Positions 52,030 to 61,009 are shown, counted from the stretch's first letter. The stretch is DNA of 64,000 nt from [Anoxybacillus] calidus (GCF_013760845.1 NZ_JACDUU010000002.1:248001-312000); one strand, 5' to 3'. Notes: generated by a model not told the origin, from the sequence alone. Program-made: numbers and translations.

Positions 52030-53565
52030 ATGAATATCTCCGAGTTGCTTGCCCGCAACGCCCGAAAGTTTCCGGACAAGGAAGTAATCATAGAAGGAGA
52101 AACAGCGCTTACGTATGCCGAGCTTGATGATAGCGTCAATCGCTTAGCTTCGAGTTTAGCGAGACTAGGAATTCAAACGGGAGATAAAGTGATTCTTTAT
52201 ATGCCAAATACACAAGAATTTATCATTTCCTACTTCGCCGTCCTCCGTTTGGGAGCCATCGTTGTGCCGATTAACGCAAGATTGACGGCGGAAGAAGTGA
52301 AGTACATCATTCATCATAGTGAAGCAAAAGCGCTTATTGCCTACGATTGTATTTATAAAGCGTTACAATCTCTCGTTGCCGATAACAACATTTTATGGAT
52401 CAAAACAGGAGATGAACAAGACGGATGGCTGTCATTTGCGCAACTACTAGAAAAAGGAACGTCTAAATCTATTGTCTGCACGTTAGATGAAGATGATGAA
52501 GCAGCCATTTTGTACACTTCAGGAACGACAGGACGTCCTAAAGGCGTGTTATTTACGTATCGTAACATTTTAGCGGTGGCTGTGATGATGGCACTTGAAA
52601 CAAAAATGGATGCAAAAAGTCGAATATTACATATGATGCCGCTCAGCCACTCAGCACCGCTTCATTTGTTTTTTATTGCTGGGATGTATGTAGGGGCTAC
52701 ACACGTCTTATCACCAACGTTTTCTCCAGAAGTACTTCTTGGATTAACCGCCAAGCACCAAATTACTCACTTCTTCGGAGCACCAGTTGCCTACTTATTA
52801 ACCGCAAAACATCCGCACATTCACCACTACGATCTTACATCAGTGAAGTATTGGGTATACGGTGGAGCACCTCTTTCAACGAACGAAGTGAAATTCATTC
52901 AGGAAAAATTTCGTACCAATCGTCTCATGTGCGTATATGGGTTAACGGAAGCTGGACCAAATGGAACATATCTTTCCCCAGAAGAGCATGCGATCAAAGC
53001 TGGAAGCATCGGCAGGCAGGCAGCGCTGAATTGTGAAGTGAAAATTGTCGATGACCATGGACGTGAAGTTCCTGTTGGTGAAGTAGGGGAACTCATTTTA
53101 TCCGGCGAAGGAACGATGAAAGGTTATTACAAAGATGAAGAAAATACAGCAGAAACGGTCAAGGATGGTTGGCTTTATACAGGAGATTTAGCACGCCGTG
53201 ATGAAGATGGGTATCTATGGATGGTCGATCGAAAAAAAGACATGATTATTTCTGGTGGTGTCAATATTTATCCAAAGGAAGTGGAAGATGCGCTAAGACA
53301 ACACCCTTCGATTGCCGATGTAGCAGTCGTCGGAGTTCCTCATCCAGAATGGGGAGAAACGGTAAAAGCGTTCGTTGTAATTTCAAAGCCCATCGAAAAT
53401 CTTAAACAAGAATGTAAACGTTTTCTAGAAGGGAAAATCGCTGATTATAAAATTCCAAGACTTTATGAAGCCATTGCGGAGTTGCCAAGAAACGCTACTG
53501 GCAAAATTTTAAAACAAGCATTAAAGAACAGGGGGATCAACAATGAAATCGTTGCGCGAGGCTGA
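52030..53565 (+). CDS. AMP-forming acyl-CoA ligase
   Basis: 511-residue adenylate-forming ligase that activates a fatty or other carboxylic acid as its CoA thioester. The P-loop-like A3 motif YTSGTTGRPKG (about 166-176), A5 VYGLTEAGPNG, A7 YTGDLARRDEDGY, A8 DRKKDMIISGGVNIYPKEVE and the terminal lysine motif PRNATGKILK are complete. GGAGAAGGAGG at the end of merR is the ribosome site. It overlaps the dehydrogenase gene by 23 bases. Chain-length preference is not readable from sequence. Confidence 0.92.
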   Translation: MNISELLARNARKFPDKEVIIEGETALTYAELDDSVNRLASSLARLGIQTGDKVILYMPNTQEFIISYFAVLRLGAIVVPINARLTAEEVKYIIHHSEAKALIAYDCIYKALQSLVADNNILWIKTGDEQDGWLSFAQLLEKGTSKSIVCTLDEDDEAAILYTSGTTGRPKGVLFTYRNILAVAVMMALETKMDAKSRILHMMPLSHSAPLHLFFIAGMYVGATHVLSPTFSPEVLLGLTAKHQITHFFGAPVAYLLTAKHPHIHHYDLTSVKYWVYGGAPLSTNEVKFIQEKFRTNRLMCVYGLTEAGPNGTYLSPEEHAIKAGSIGRQAALNCEVKIVDDHGREVPVGEVGELILSGEGTMKGYYKDEENTAETVKDGWLYTGDLARRDEDGYLWMVDRKKDMIISGGVNIYPKEVEDALRQHPSIADVAVVGVPHPEWGETVKAFVVISKPIENLKQECKRFLEGKIADYKIPRLYEAIAELPRNATGKILKQALKNRGINNEIVARG

Positions 53566-55216
53566 TCCGAATTTATTATTTAATTTAAAAAAATATTTGG
53601 ATGAAGAGCTTTATCAATATGCGGAAGAAAAGTTGGAACAATTTTGGCGGCTTTGTATGACCGAGATCGACAGGAGGGCAGTACATACTGATCGGGAAGG
53701 ACAGCCGCGTTTAATCAAGTATGACCGCTTTGGTAACGATATTTCTGAAGTTTGGGTGAATGAAGGGTATAAGAAAACGGTTGAGCAAACATACAAGACG
53801 GGAATTGTCGGCTATGTCCATAAGGAAATTCCTGAACTTGGACGGAAAGGAAATTATGTGTACTCCTATGCGCAAGGATATCTTTTGTCACAAGTAGAGC
53901 CGGGATTTTATTGTCCGGTGACGTTAACGATGGCGACGGCGTATTTGCTTGAGCACTTTGCAGACGAAGAACTGAAGAAAAAATATTTGCCGCATGTGAT
54001 TTCAACTGGGGAAATAGAATTGTATGAGGGAGCGACATTTTTGACCGAGCGTCAAGGCGGCTCGGATGTTGGTGCTAATGAAGTGCGAGCGGTGCCATGC
54101 GGTGATCATTATAAAATTTACGGTGAAAAATATTTTGCAAGTAATGCCGGAATGTGCGGGGTGGCAACTGTACTTGCGCGCATTGAGGGAAGTCAGGCAG
54201 GCACGAAAGGTCTTAGTCTATTTCTTGTTCCATGGCGCAACGAGGATGGAACGCTCAATGGGATTCAAATCCGTCGCTTAAAAGATAAATTAGGAGTTAG
54301 AGCGGTACCGTCTGCGGAAGTCGTTTTTGAAGGAGCGAAAGCGTATTTGATTGGCGATGCGAAAAAAGGTTTCTACTACATGATGGAAGCATTGAACCTT
54401 TCAAGAGTGTGCAATGCTGTTGCTTCGATTGGAATAATGAAACGGGCGTTTGATGAAGCAAAGCAATATGCATACAATAGAACAGCTTTTGGAAATCCGC
54501 TTGCATCATATCCTATGGTAAAAGAAACGTTAGCGAACTTAGCGGTAAGGCAAGAAGTGCAAACAAGCGCTTGTTTTGCATTGATTTCCTTTTTTGACCG
54601 AGTCATGAACGAGCCGAAAAGTGCTTCCGAGATGGAAAAAGCGTGGAATCGTTTATTAATTGCTTTGTTAAAGATGCGCACGGCAGAAGAAGCGATTTCC
54701 TTTGCCCATGAAGCAATTGAAATGCATGGAGGAAATGGATATATTGAGGATTTTGTGACGCCACGGTTGCTTCGCGACGCGCAAGTATTAACCGTTTGGG
54801 AAGGAACTGCGAATATTTTAGGCTTAGAAGTATTGCGTCTCATTCGCAAGTTCAATGTTCATGACACATTTATCCAATCCATGAACGATGAACTAAATAA
54901 ACTTTCTAATCATGTTCGTTCTTTTATCGCTCCTGTAGAAAAAGGACTGAAAGAACTAGCTTCTTTCTTGAAGAAATTAGGCAGACAATCGGAAGAAGTG
55001 CAAATCTATCATGCAAAGAGAATGGCTAATAGGATGTGTGATATTTACTTAAGCATTATTGCTTTAAAAGATGCGGAATTAGGAGGCGAAAGGAAAGAAA
55101 TCATTGCCCGTCTTTTCTTACAGCACATTTGGAATAAAGAGACCATTGACGAAGAAATGTTACCTCTAAAGTACTTTGATTTGTTAATGAATGAAAAAAA
55201 CAAGCTAAGCGTGTAA
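53543..55216 (+). CDS. Acyl-CoA dehydrogenase
   Basis: 557-residue flavoprotein that introduces the alpha-beta double bond into acyl-CoA. It is longer than the 380-residue classical enzyme and follows the AidB/FadE12-like layout: an extra N-terminal helical region (about 1-90), then LTERQGGSDVGANEVRAVP (FAD-binding), KDKLGVRAVPSAEVVFEGA, EMHGGNGYIEDF and VWEGTANILGLEVLRL. Start ATG 53543 has AGGGGGATC upstream inside the ligase gene. Whether it acts on fatty or branched-chain acyl-CoA, or in alkylation response like AidB, is open; the neighbours favour acyl-CoA catabolism. Confidence 0.9.
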   Translation: MKSLREADPNLLFNLKKYLDEELYQYAEEKLEQFWRLCMTEIDRRAVHTDREGQPRLIKYDRFGNDISEVWVNEGYKKTVEQTYKTGIVGYVHKEIPELGRKGNYVYSYAQGYLLSQVEPGFYCPVTLTMATAYLLEHFADEELKKKYLPHVISTGEIELYEGATFLTERQGGSDVGANEVRAVPCGDHYKIYGEKYFASNAGMCGVATVLARIEGSQAGTKGLSLFLVPWRNEDGTLNGIQIRRLKDKLGVRAVPSAEVVFEGAKAYLIGDAKKGFYYMMEALNLSRVCNAVASIGIMKRAFDEAKQYAYNRTAFGNPLASYPMVKETLANLAVRQEVQTSACFALISFFDRVMNEPKSASEMEKAWNRLLIALLKMRTAEEAISFAHEAIEMHGGNGYIEDFVTPRLLRDAQVLTVWEGTANILGLEVLRLIRKFNVHDTFIQSMNDELNKLSNHVRSFIAPVEKGLKELASFLKKLGRQSEEVQIYHAKRMANRMCDIYLSIIALKDAELGGERKEIIARLFLQHIWNKETIDEEMLPLKYFDLLMNEKNKLSV

Positions 55217-55248
55217 GCGGCAAAATTTAATCATATTTCTAAAATCTC

Positions 55249-55330
55249 GAGGCTGACCCAAAAGCCAAGTGTCAGACCCCATAACTGTAGGTGGCGCTTG
55301 AGGTCAGACACTTTTTATGGGTCGGCCCTT
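55249..55330. repeat. CTGACC-family palindromic element, short version
   Basis: GAGGCTGACCCAAAAGCCAA, GTGTCAGACCCC ... GAGGTCAGACACTTTTTATG, GGTCGGCCCTT. Only the two outer stem layers are kept; the inner AT-rich stem is missing. Lies between the dehydrogenase and hydratase genes. Confidence 0.8.
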
Positions 55331-55411
55331 AGATTTTTAAATGTAATAAAAAGGATTTTTCTCATGCGTGCTGAATAGTTAAGAAGAAAGTAATTGAAGG
55401 AGAGGGAGAAA

Positions 55412-56176
55412 ATGGAGACGGTATCACTTACTTTTTCAAATCAATTGGCGATCTTGGAATTGAATCGTCCGGAATCATTGAATGCGATGAATGAACAAAT
55501 GTTGACAGAGTTGCTGGCAAAGTTACAGGAAGTTGAAAAAAGCGATGCTCCTATTTTACTTATTACAGGAAAAGGAAGAGGTTTTTCAGCAGGCGGTGAT
55601 ATTAAAACGATGTTAAAGGAAGCAGATCATGAAAAATTTTTAGACATTATGGAAACCATTAAACAATTAATGGTCACATTGTATCGTTTACCAAAATTAG
55701 TGGTGGCTGCGATTCATGGACCAGCGGCAGGATTAGGATTTAGTTTCGCTTTGGCAAGCGATTATTTAATCGCCACGAAAGATGCCCGTTTAGCAATGAA
55801 TTTTATTGGAATTGGCTTAATTCCAGATGGAGGAGGGCATTTCTTTTTAGAAAGGCGATTAGGTGAGGCGAAAGCAAAGCAACTGATTTGGGAAGGAAAA
55901 CCGATGAATGCGGAAGAAGCATTCCAGCTTGGGTTAGTCGATGAAATCATTGAAGATGCAAGCGAAATTCATGAAAAAATTGCGCAATGGCAAACAAAGC
56001 CGCTTCAGGCAATGATTGAAACGAAGAAAATATATACAGAGTTAAATAAAGACCGGTTGCTTCAAGTATTACATCTTGAAACAATCGGACAGCAAAAAAT
56101 GAGACAAACGGAAGACCATCGTGAAGGGGTTCGCGCCTTTTTAGAAAAACGTCAACCGAATTTTATTGGCAAATAA
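55412..56176 (+). CDS. Enoyl-CoA hydratase/isomerase (crotonase family)
   Basis: 254-residue crotonase-fold enzyme that hydrates 2-enoyl-CoA or shifts its double bond. The oxyanion-hole residues lie in GRGFSAGGDIKTM (about 58-70) and AIHGPAAGLGFSFALASDYL (about 99-118); the catalytic Glu region is MNFIGIGLIPDGGG. GGAGAGGGAG precedes ATG 55412. It continues the pathway of the ligase and dehydrogenase upstream. A palindromic repeat separates it, so it may have its own promoter. A 3-hydroxyacyl-CoA dehydrogenase and thiolase are not in this window. Confidence 0.92.
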   Translation: METVSLTFSNQLAILELNRPESLNAMNEQMLTELLAKLQEVEKSDAPILLITGKGRGFSAGGDIKTMLKEADHEKFLDIMETIKQLMVTLYRLPKLVVAAIHGPAAGLGFSFALASDYLIATKDARLAMNFIGIGLIPDGGGHFFLERRLGEAKAKQLIWEGKPMNAEEAFQLGLVDEIIEDASEIHEKIAQWQTKPLQAMIETKKIYTELNKDRLLQVLHLETIGQQKMRQTEDHREGVRAFLEKRQPNFIGK

Positions 56177-56196
56177 ATGGAGTAGTAAAGTGATAT

Positions 56197-56316
56197 TTGT
56201 CAAAAACGATAGATAAGACGGTTAGAATACCTGTTCCGGATGAAGTGAACATCAATCACTCGATGGATGGACTGGAAAGATTAAATATTCGATACAGTCT
56301 CTATAAAAAACGTTAA
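56197..56316 (+). CDS. Possible 39-residue protein
   Basis: TTG 56197 opens MSKTIDKTVRIPVPDEVNIN, then a basic helical end (RLNIRYSLYKKR). AAAGTGA lies five bases upstream, a weak ribosome site. The stop codon is part of the stem of the following terminator. I know no family for it; composition looks protein-like rather than random, and it may instead be the remnant of a longer gene. Confidence 0.35.
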   Translation: MSKTIDKTVRIPVPDEVNINHSMDGLERLNIRYSLYKKR

Positions 56317-56358
56317 GCGCAAACCCTTTTGTTACGATAAGGATTTGCGCTTTTTTGA
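56314..56358 (+). terminator. Terminator after the hydratase region
   Basis: AAGCGCAAACCCTT / AAGGATTTGCGCTT hairpin with a T-run of six. Bidirectional use with the minus-strand pseudogene is possible. Confidence 0.85.
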
Positions 56359-56366
56359 GCTATTAT

Positions 56367-56868
56367 TGTTAAACTTCTTTAATAAACAAACTCCCGGTAT
56401 TTGTAAATCCCTGCTTTTTATAGAATTCTTTTGCCGAATGATGATCACACCAATCATCTCATTCAATTATGTCGATGTGATTGGTTTTTGCGATATGATA
56501 AATTTCCTCCATTAGCTTTGAGTCCAATCTTTTCTTTCTGTGAGATTCTGAAATACTGATTGGATGTACATAGACAGATGGATATGCTTTTTTAAACGAA
56601 TTTTCCGGGTAATATAGCCAAGATATTGTTCGTCATCTTCTAAAAGAAGAAAAAGGTGCTACGGGTGGTTAACAATCTTTTTAAAGAACTCTTTAATCGC
56701 CTCAATGTTATATTCCATGAACCTCTCCCACCTACACATTGTTTAGAGGTGGGAGACTTCTCGGTGAACATGTTAAAATACTTCGGATACAGTTTTGTAT
56801 GTAATTCGTGTACATAGCGATTTAATTTTGCGATGATCTCATAATTGGTAGTTCGACTTATTTTCATA
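56367..56868 (-). pseudogene. GNAT acetyltransferase gene interrupted by a short hairpin element
   Basis: From ATG 56867 the minus strand reads MKISRTTNYEIIAKLNRYVH and ELHTKLYPKYF, then an insertion of about 60 bases, then EYNIEAIKEFFKKIVNHP, a TAG, HLFLLLEDDEQYLGY, a frameshift, YPENSFKKAYPSVYVHPISI, SESHRKKRLDSKLMEEIYHI, a TGA, and DDWCDHHSAKEFYKKQGFTN to the end. That is a complete GNAT-type order including the acetyl-CoA loop region (HRKKRLDSK) and the last strand. With an insertion, two stops and a frameshift it cannot be functional. Confidence 0.75.
56714..56777. mobile_element. IS200/IS605-end-like short insertion in the GNAT gene
   Basis: About 60 bases containing the perfect inverted repeat TCTCCCACCT / AGGTGGGAGA around an 11-base spacer, flanked by GAACC and CTTCTCGGTGAACATG. 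Removing it joins YPKYF to EYNIEAI, which restores normal GNAT spacing. The CTCCCACCT stem is shared with the hairpin block at 6474-6515. It has no coding capacity. Confidence 0.6.
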
Positions 56869-56918
56869 CGCTAGCACTCCTTTTCGTCATAGAATCATAT
56901 GAATCTTGTAAGCATTAG

Positions 56919-57443
56919 TTACAGCTCTATCCCAAACCTTTTGACAACATTTCCGTCTTCTGTCACATAGTCGGTGTCGCGTATGCCGCCATTATTTAAA
57001 ATTGTTTTTTCTGAACCTATATTATCCGCGTCACAAACAACAAGAACTTTTTGGATCCTTAACTCTTTCACTTTTTCTAACGATAAAGATAAAAGCTTCG
57101 TTGCATATCCTTTTCGTCTCTCTGATGGGCGGATCCCGTAGCCGATATGTCCACCAGAGTGAAATAATTTTTCCGTTAATCGATGCCGGATGTTTACCAC
57201 CCCGATTATTTTTCTGTCTTCATTCACTAACCAATAAGTAGAACTTGGTACCCAGTGGTTCGGAATGTTTTCATCTTTTTCATTATCTAGGAGAAATTGA
57301 ATCATTCCTTCAAAATCGGCTGGATCTTTACGAATTACCCACGGAATCATTTCTTCTCCGCTTTCTTTCCATTCCTGATAGAAAGAGAGATATTCATCTT
57401 GTAAATTTTTAATCGGTTTTGACAAAAACACACGCTTCTCCAT
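56919..57443 (-). CDS. GNAT-family N-acetyltransferase
   Basis: 174 residues from ATG 57443 (MEKRVFLSKPIKNLQDEYLS). The acetyl-CoA binding loop reads YGIRPSERRKGYATKLLSLS (R-x2-G-x-A type) and the fold's beta-4/beta-5 strands are KIIGVVNIRHRL and KVLVVCDADNIGSEKTILNNG. It matches the group of acetyltransferases annotated near ribosomal or small-molecule acetylation in Bacillus; the substrate is unknown. GGGGGAG lies six bases before this ATG, three before the other ATG. A much longer apparent frame to 58097 is an artefact of the antisense of the efflux gene. Confidence 0.87.
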   Translation of the reverse strand: MEKRVFLSKPIKNLQDEYLSFYQEWKESGEEMIPWVIRKDPADFEGMIQFLLDNEKDENIPNHWVPSSTYWLVNEDRKIIGVVNIRHRLTEKLFHSGGHIGYGIRPSERRKGYATKLLSLSLEKVKELRIQKVLVVCDADNIGSEKTILNNGGIRDTDYVTEDGNVVKRFGIEL

Positions 57444-57684
57444 CATTCTCTCCCCCGTAAAATGAATTTCAACCATTTTATTACAATTTTTAAAATGTGA
57501 AAATAGGTTTAAAAAAATGATGACAGAGATTGTTTCATTTCTTTTATATGTTTTAAACTTCCATGTTTCTAGGAATTCCTGTTTTCTGTACAAGCATTGT
57601 CTAATTTGTAGTATAAATCGGGAATGTGAATGGCTGTTTTGAAAGGATTTATATCTTTTTCCTAGAAAGGATAAGATGTTTTCG

Positions 57685-57714
57685 TTGTGAAGTTTTGGAA
57701 ATGTGTTGTATAAT
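57685..57714 (+). promoter_or_regulatory. Promoter of the first DHA2 efflux gene
   Basis: TTGTGA (57685-57690), 18-base spacer, TATAAT (57709-57714), about 33 bases before the start codon. The remaining 240 bases between the divergent GNAT and efflux genes show nothing else I can defend. Confidence 0.55.
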
Positions 57715-57747
57715 GCCTTATTGATACATATAGAGGGGGGACAATGA

Positions 57748-59100
57748 TTGAAAAGTAGAACAACTGTAATGATCAGCATCGTTCTTGCGATGTTAGTGGC
57801 ATCGATGGATACGACCATCATGAACACGACAATGCCAATTATTACGAAAGAACTAGGTGGCTTTGAACTATATGCTTGGGCATTTGCGGCATACATGATT
57901 ACAACAACCGTTCTTTCACCGATCGCAGGGAGATTATCTGACATTTTTGGAAGGAAAAGAGTATTTGGATTTGGAATTGTCTTGTTTTTAATTGGCTCGT
58001 TGCTTTGTGGAATGTCACAAAATATGTTGCAGTTAGTCATTTTCCGGGCGGTGCAAGGAATCGGAGCCGGATTTATGATGCCGTTTCCAGCCATCATTGC
58101 AGGAGACCTTTTTCCAATCGAAAAACGCGGGAAGATTCAAGCATTCTTTACAGCGATGTGGGGACTTTCGGCTCTTCTCGCACCTTTACTTGGGGCCTTT
58201 TTTGTAGAGTACATGTCATGGCGCTGGATTTTTTATGTCAATTTACCAATTTGTTTGCTATCATTGCTAACGCTTCTTCCATATCAAGAAGTGTATGAGC
58301 CGAAAAAGGCAAGTGTCGACTATATCGGTGCGATTTTGTTTGCTGTTGGTGTAAGTTTTCTTCTGTTAGATACGGTTGTTGAGAAAAATCAGTTGATTTA
58401 CGCTATTCTAGGAATCTTATTTATTGCTATTTTTTATCTTTTTGAAAAGAAACAGTCTTCACCGCTTGTTCCGCTTTCGATGGTTAGCAATAAAACGATT
58501 AAATGGATGAACATTAACGGCTTTTTAGGTTGTGCAGCATTATTTGGCACATCGAGCTACATTCCTTTGTTTTTACAAAATGTCGCTCATCAATCGTTAT
58601 TTATAAGCGGAGTGGCTCTGCTTGGCATGGCGATTGGTTGGATGTTAGTATCTGTTCCAGCAGGAAAATGGATATTAAAGTATGGTTATCGTTTTTTACT
58701 CATCATCGGCAATGTTTTGCTAGTAGCGTCAGGGGCCTTGTTAGTGATATTAAATCAAAGTCATGGTTTTTGGTATGTATTTATAACCATGTTTGTACAA
58801 GGACTTGCATTTGGTTTAACATCTACGGTAGGAGTGATAGGTTCACAACAAATGGTTGAACCGTATCAAAAGGGGATTTCTACTTCCTTTTTTATGTTTA
58901 GTCGTAACATTGGTACGGCAATAGGAGTAACGATTATGGGGGCGTTTTTAACAAAAGCGCCAGATTTTATGACCGGAATTCATAACCTCTTCTTATTCGG
59001 CCTTGTTGGAAGTATCATTGCTTTACTCACATCGTTCCTGATCAAAAATGACGCAACAGAAGAAAAAAGAAATGTAAATGTACAGAATCAAGTGGTGTAA
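57748..59100 (+). CDS. MFS drug efflux transporter (DHA2 family), first copy
   Basis: 450 residues with about 13-14 membrane helices. Motif D1-like LVASMDTTIMNTTMP at helix 1 carries the membrane Asp typical of EmrB/QacA pumps; motif A is GRLSDIFGRKRVF (about 63-75) and motif C-like GIGAGFMMPFPA follows. TTG 57748 lies seven bases after GAGGGGGG; the ATG at 57744 is out of frame. Proton-driven export of toxic compounds is the family function; the substrate is unknown. Confidence 0.88.
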   Translation: MKSRTTVMISIVLAMLVASMDTTIMNTTMPIITKELGGFELYAWAFAAYMITTTVLSPIAGRLSDIFGRKRVFGFGIVLFLIGSLLCGMSQNMLQLVIFRAVQGIGAGFMMPFPAIIAGDLFPIEKRGKIQAFFTAMWGLSALLAPLLGAFFVEYMSWRWIFYVNLPICLLSLLTLLPYQEVYEPKKASVDYIGAILFAVGVSFLLLDTVVEKNQLIYAILGILFIAIFYLFEKKQSSPLVPLSMVSNKTIKWMNINGFLGCAALFGTSSYIPLFLQNVAHQSLFISGVALLGMAIGWMLVSVPAGKWILKYGYRFLLIIGNVLLVASGALLVILNQSHGFWYVFITMFVQGLAFGLTSTVGVIGSQQMVEPYQKGISTSFFMFSRNIGTAIGVTIMGAFLTKAPDFMTGIHNLFLFGLVGSIIALLTSFLIKNDATEEKRNVNVQNQVV

Positions 59101-59387
59101 ATAAGTGAATTTCTTTTATTAAGAAATACGGAAGGGAGCTAAATATGGATGATGTAAAATCTGAACCATCCTAGTTTTCCTTCTGCATGGCTTTATATGT
59201 TTCTCTGTTTTTTCACTCGTGCTTGATATGTCAATAAAAAGAAACGATTCACCTTATTTTAGTGATTGATGAGGATATCATTTTTGATGAACAATCAACT
59301 TTTGCGTGAAAAACACATCACAAATGAACATCGAATGGTGAAGGATTCTTAAATTGGTAATAAGGTGAGGGGTTGAACAAAAGAGAA
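59101..59387. other. Spacer with a broken reading
   Basis: After GGAAGGGAGC an ATG at 59144 gives only MDDVKSEPS before a stop; the same frame continues with hydrophobic residues interrupted by stops. This may be a small decayed gene. Nothing else recognised. Confidence 0.3.
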
Positions 59388-59494
59388 GAGGTTGACCCGT
59401 AAGTGTCTGACCTCGTGTTCTTCTTCCGTGTTATGTTGTATATATTTGTGATTGAGGGGGCTGACACTTTGCTTTAAGGTCAACCTCCTTTTTT
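59388..59494. repeat. CTGACC-family palindromic element
   Basis: GAGGTTGACCCGTAAGTGTC TGACCTCG ... GGGGCTGACACTTTGCTTTA AGGTCAACCTC followed by CTTTTTT. Arms are compensated (GAGGTTGACC with GGTCAACCTC), which argues that the stem itself is conserved. Confidence 0.82.
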
Positions 59495-59541
59495 ATGACC
59501 TTACATAAACGGATAAGTAGAAGGGAGCATTAGAATTTTCA

Positions 59542-59570
59542 TTTACAATGTAACATTGTTATGTTACGAT
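59542..59570 (+). promoter_or_regulatory. yhbD promoter with inverted-repeat operator
   Basis: TTTACA (59542-59547), 17-base spacer, TACGAT (59565-59570). The inverted repeat GTAACAT-TGTT-ATGTTAC (59550-59567) fills the spacer and touches the -10 element, the arrangement expected for control by a MerR-like protein, here probably YhbD itself. Confidence 0.6.
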
Positions 59571-59593
59571 TAAGCTCGAGGAGGTGCGTTCAA

Positions 59594-60229
59594 GTGAGTG
59601 ATGATTTGATATCTAAAAAGGAGTTATTAGAGCTTACAGGTATATCTTACGGTCAATTGTATCGCTGGAAACGGAAAAATTTGATTCCGGAAGAATGGTT
59701 TATTCGCAAATCCACTTTTACCGGACAAGAGACGTTTTTTCCAAGAGAAAAAATATTAGCGCGAATCGAGAAAATTAAAGATATGAAAGATGATCTTTCA
59801 TTAGATCAACTAGCTGATATGTTCTCTCCGAATCCAATGGAAACGACACTAAATAAGGAAGAAGTATTAAAACGAAACATTGTTTCAAAGATAGCGCTTG
59901 AATTTTATGTGAGTCATGAAGGAGAACGAGACCTCTTTACATTTGAACACATTCTTCATGCTTACATTCTTGAAAAGCTTCTACAAACAGGGGAAATGAG
60001 TTTAGAGGAAGGAACGATTTTACTAGAAGTATTAGGAACACATTATGAAAAATTCCGCGGAAAAAGCTGCGACTTGATATTGTTGCGTAAAATGGGAATT
60101 TCTACGTTTATTCTGCTTTCAAATCCAAGCGAAATTTATTTCGATACGGGGGCTAAGGTAGTTGCTCGATTGAATGTAACAAGTTGTATCGAGGAATTAA
60201 AAATCAAAATATCGGAGTCGGAGGGATAA
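59594..60229 (+). CDS. yhbD: YhbD-like (DUF4004) MerR-type regulator
   Basis: 211 residues starting MSDDLISKKELLELTGISYG. The N-terminal MerR-like winged HTH (LISKKELLELTGISYGQLYR) is followed by an all-helical DUF4004 domain with no known ligand motif. GAGGAGGTG serves GTG 59594. The order yhbD-yhbE-yhbF matches the B. subtilis yhb operon, where the next two genes encode bactofilins needed for normal flagellar assembly. It is likely the operon's regulator, given the inverted repeat in its promoter. Confidence 0.85.
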   Translation: MSDDLISKKELLELTGISYGQLYRWKRKNLIPEEWFIRKSTFTGQETFFPREKILARIEKIKDMKDDLSLDQLADMFSPNPMETTLNKEEVLKRNIVSKIALEFYVSHEGERDLFTFEHILHAYILEKLLQTGEMSLEEGTILLEVLGTHYEKFRGKSCDLILLRKMGISTFILLSNPSEIYFDTGAKVVARLNVTSCIEELKIKISESEG

Positions 60230-60232
60230 TTG

Positions 60233-60967
60233 GTGGAAGAAAATCATCGACGAGACTTAGTCATTGCCGGTACAGGAAGCGCAGCGGGAGGTTCCTATCA
60301 TCTCGTAAAAGTAAGTGGCAATGGGAATTTAAGTGGCGATTTTAATTGTGTCAATTTAAGAATTCATGGAAAAGCCAATATCGATGGGAACGTAACGGCC
60401 CAATCAACTCTAATATCCGGTACCGCGAATATTAACGGTGATTTACGTTCAGAGCAGATGAAAATTCAGGGAACAGCTAAGGTCAATGGTGATATGACAT
60501 GCAATGATATGAAATTGCACGGCAATACGAAAATAAAAGGTAACCTCGTAGGAGAAGAGATTAAAATTGAGGGAGGGACAACGATTGCCGGAGATTGTGA
60601 AGCGGAGGAATTTTTTATTAAGGGCGTTTTTTCTATAGGTGGATTGTTGAATGCGGGTAACATTGAAATTCATTTATATGGAGGATGCCAAGCGAAAGAA
60701 ATTGGCGGCGAGAAAATTAAAGTGAAAAAGCCAAGTATGGCGTTTCATTTAAAAAAGCTGATTTTAACTTATCTTTTCCAAATCAATGTTGGACTTGTTA
60801 CTGACAGCATTGAAGGAGACGAAATTTATCTCGAGCACACGAAAGCGAAAGTCGTGAGAGGAAACAATGTTACGATTGGTCCTGGATGTGAAATTGAGTT
60901 AGTAGAATATAAAAACAGTTTCGATTGTGACAAAGGATCAAAGGTAAACGAGAATCAAAAGATATGA
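60233..60967 (+). CDS. bacE: Bactofilin BacE (YhbE-like)
   Basis: 244-residue polymer-forming cytoskeletal protein. The core is a beta-helix of short repeats of the form G-x-(A/V)-x-(I/V)-(D/N)-G-(D/N) (KANIDGNVTAQSTLISGTAN, then INGDLRSEQMKIQGTAKVNG). A non-repeat insertion (about 160-190, KKPSMAFHLKKLILTYLF) and the closing GDEIYLEHTKAKVVRGNNVT and IGPGCEIELVEYK are as in YhbE. GTG 60233 has better spacing (seven bases) from GGAGGG than TTG 60230 (four). It is followed 42 bases later by its paralogue. Confidence 0.88.
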   Translation: MEENHRRDLVIAGTGSAAGGSYHLVKVSGNGNLSGDFNCVNLRIHGKANIDGNVTAQSTLISGTANINGDLRSEQMKIQGTAKVNGDMTCNDMKLHGNTKIKGNLVGEEIKIEGGTTIAGDCEAEEFFIKGVFSIGGLLNAGNIEIHLYGGCQAKEIGGEKIKVKKPSMAFHLKKLILTYLFQINVGLVTDSIEGDEIYLEHTKAKVVRGNNVTIGPGCEIELVEYKNSFDCDKGSKVNENQKI

Positions 60968-61009
60968 GCGGTTATCGTTCGAAAGTAGATTGATAAGGAG
61001 GACTTAGCA

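Noticed and set aside
56919-58097. A 392-codon minus-strand frame
   Set aside because: Only its last 174 codons (from ATG 57443) encode a GNAT protein with a ribosome site. The N-terminal part crosses the intergenic region and the antisense of the efflux gene's first 350 bases.
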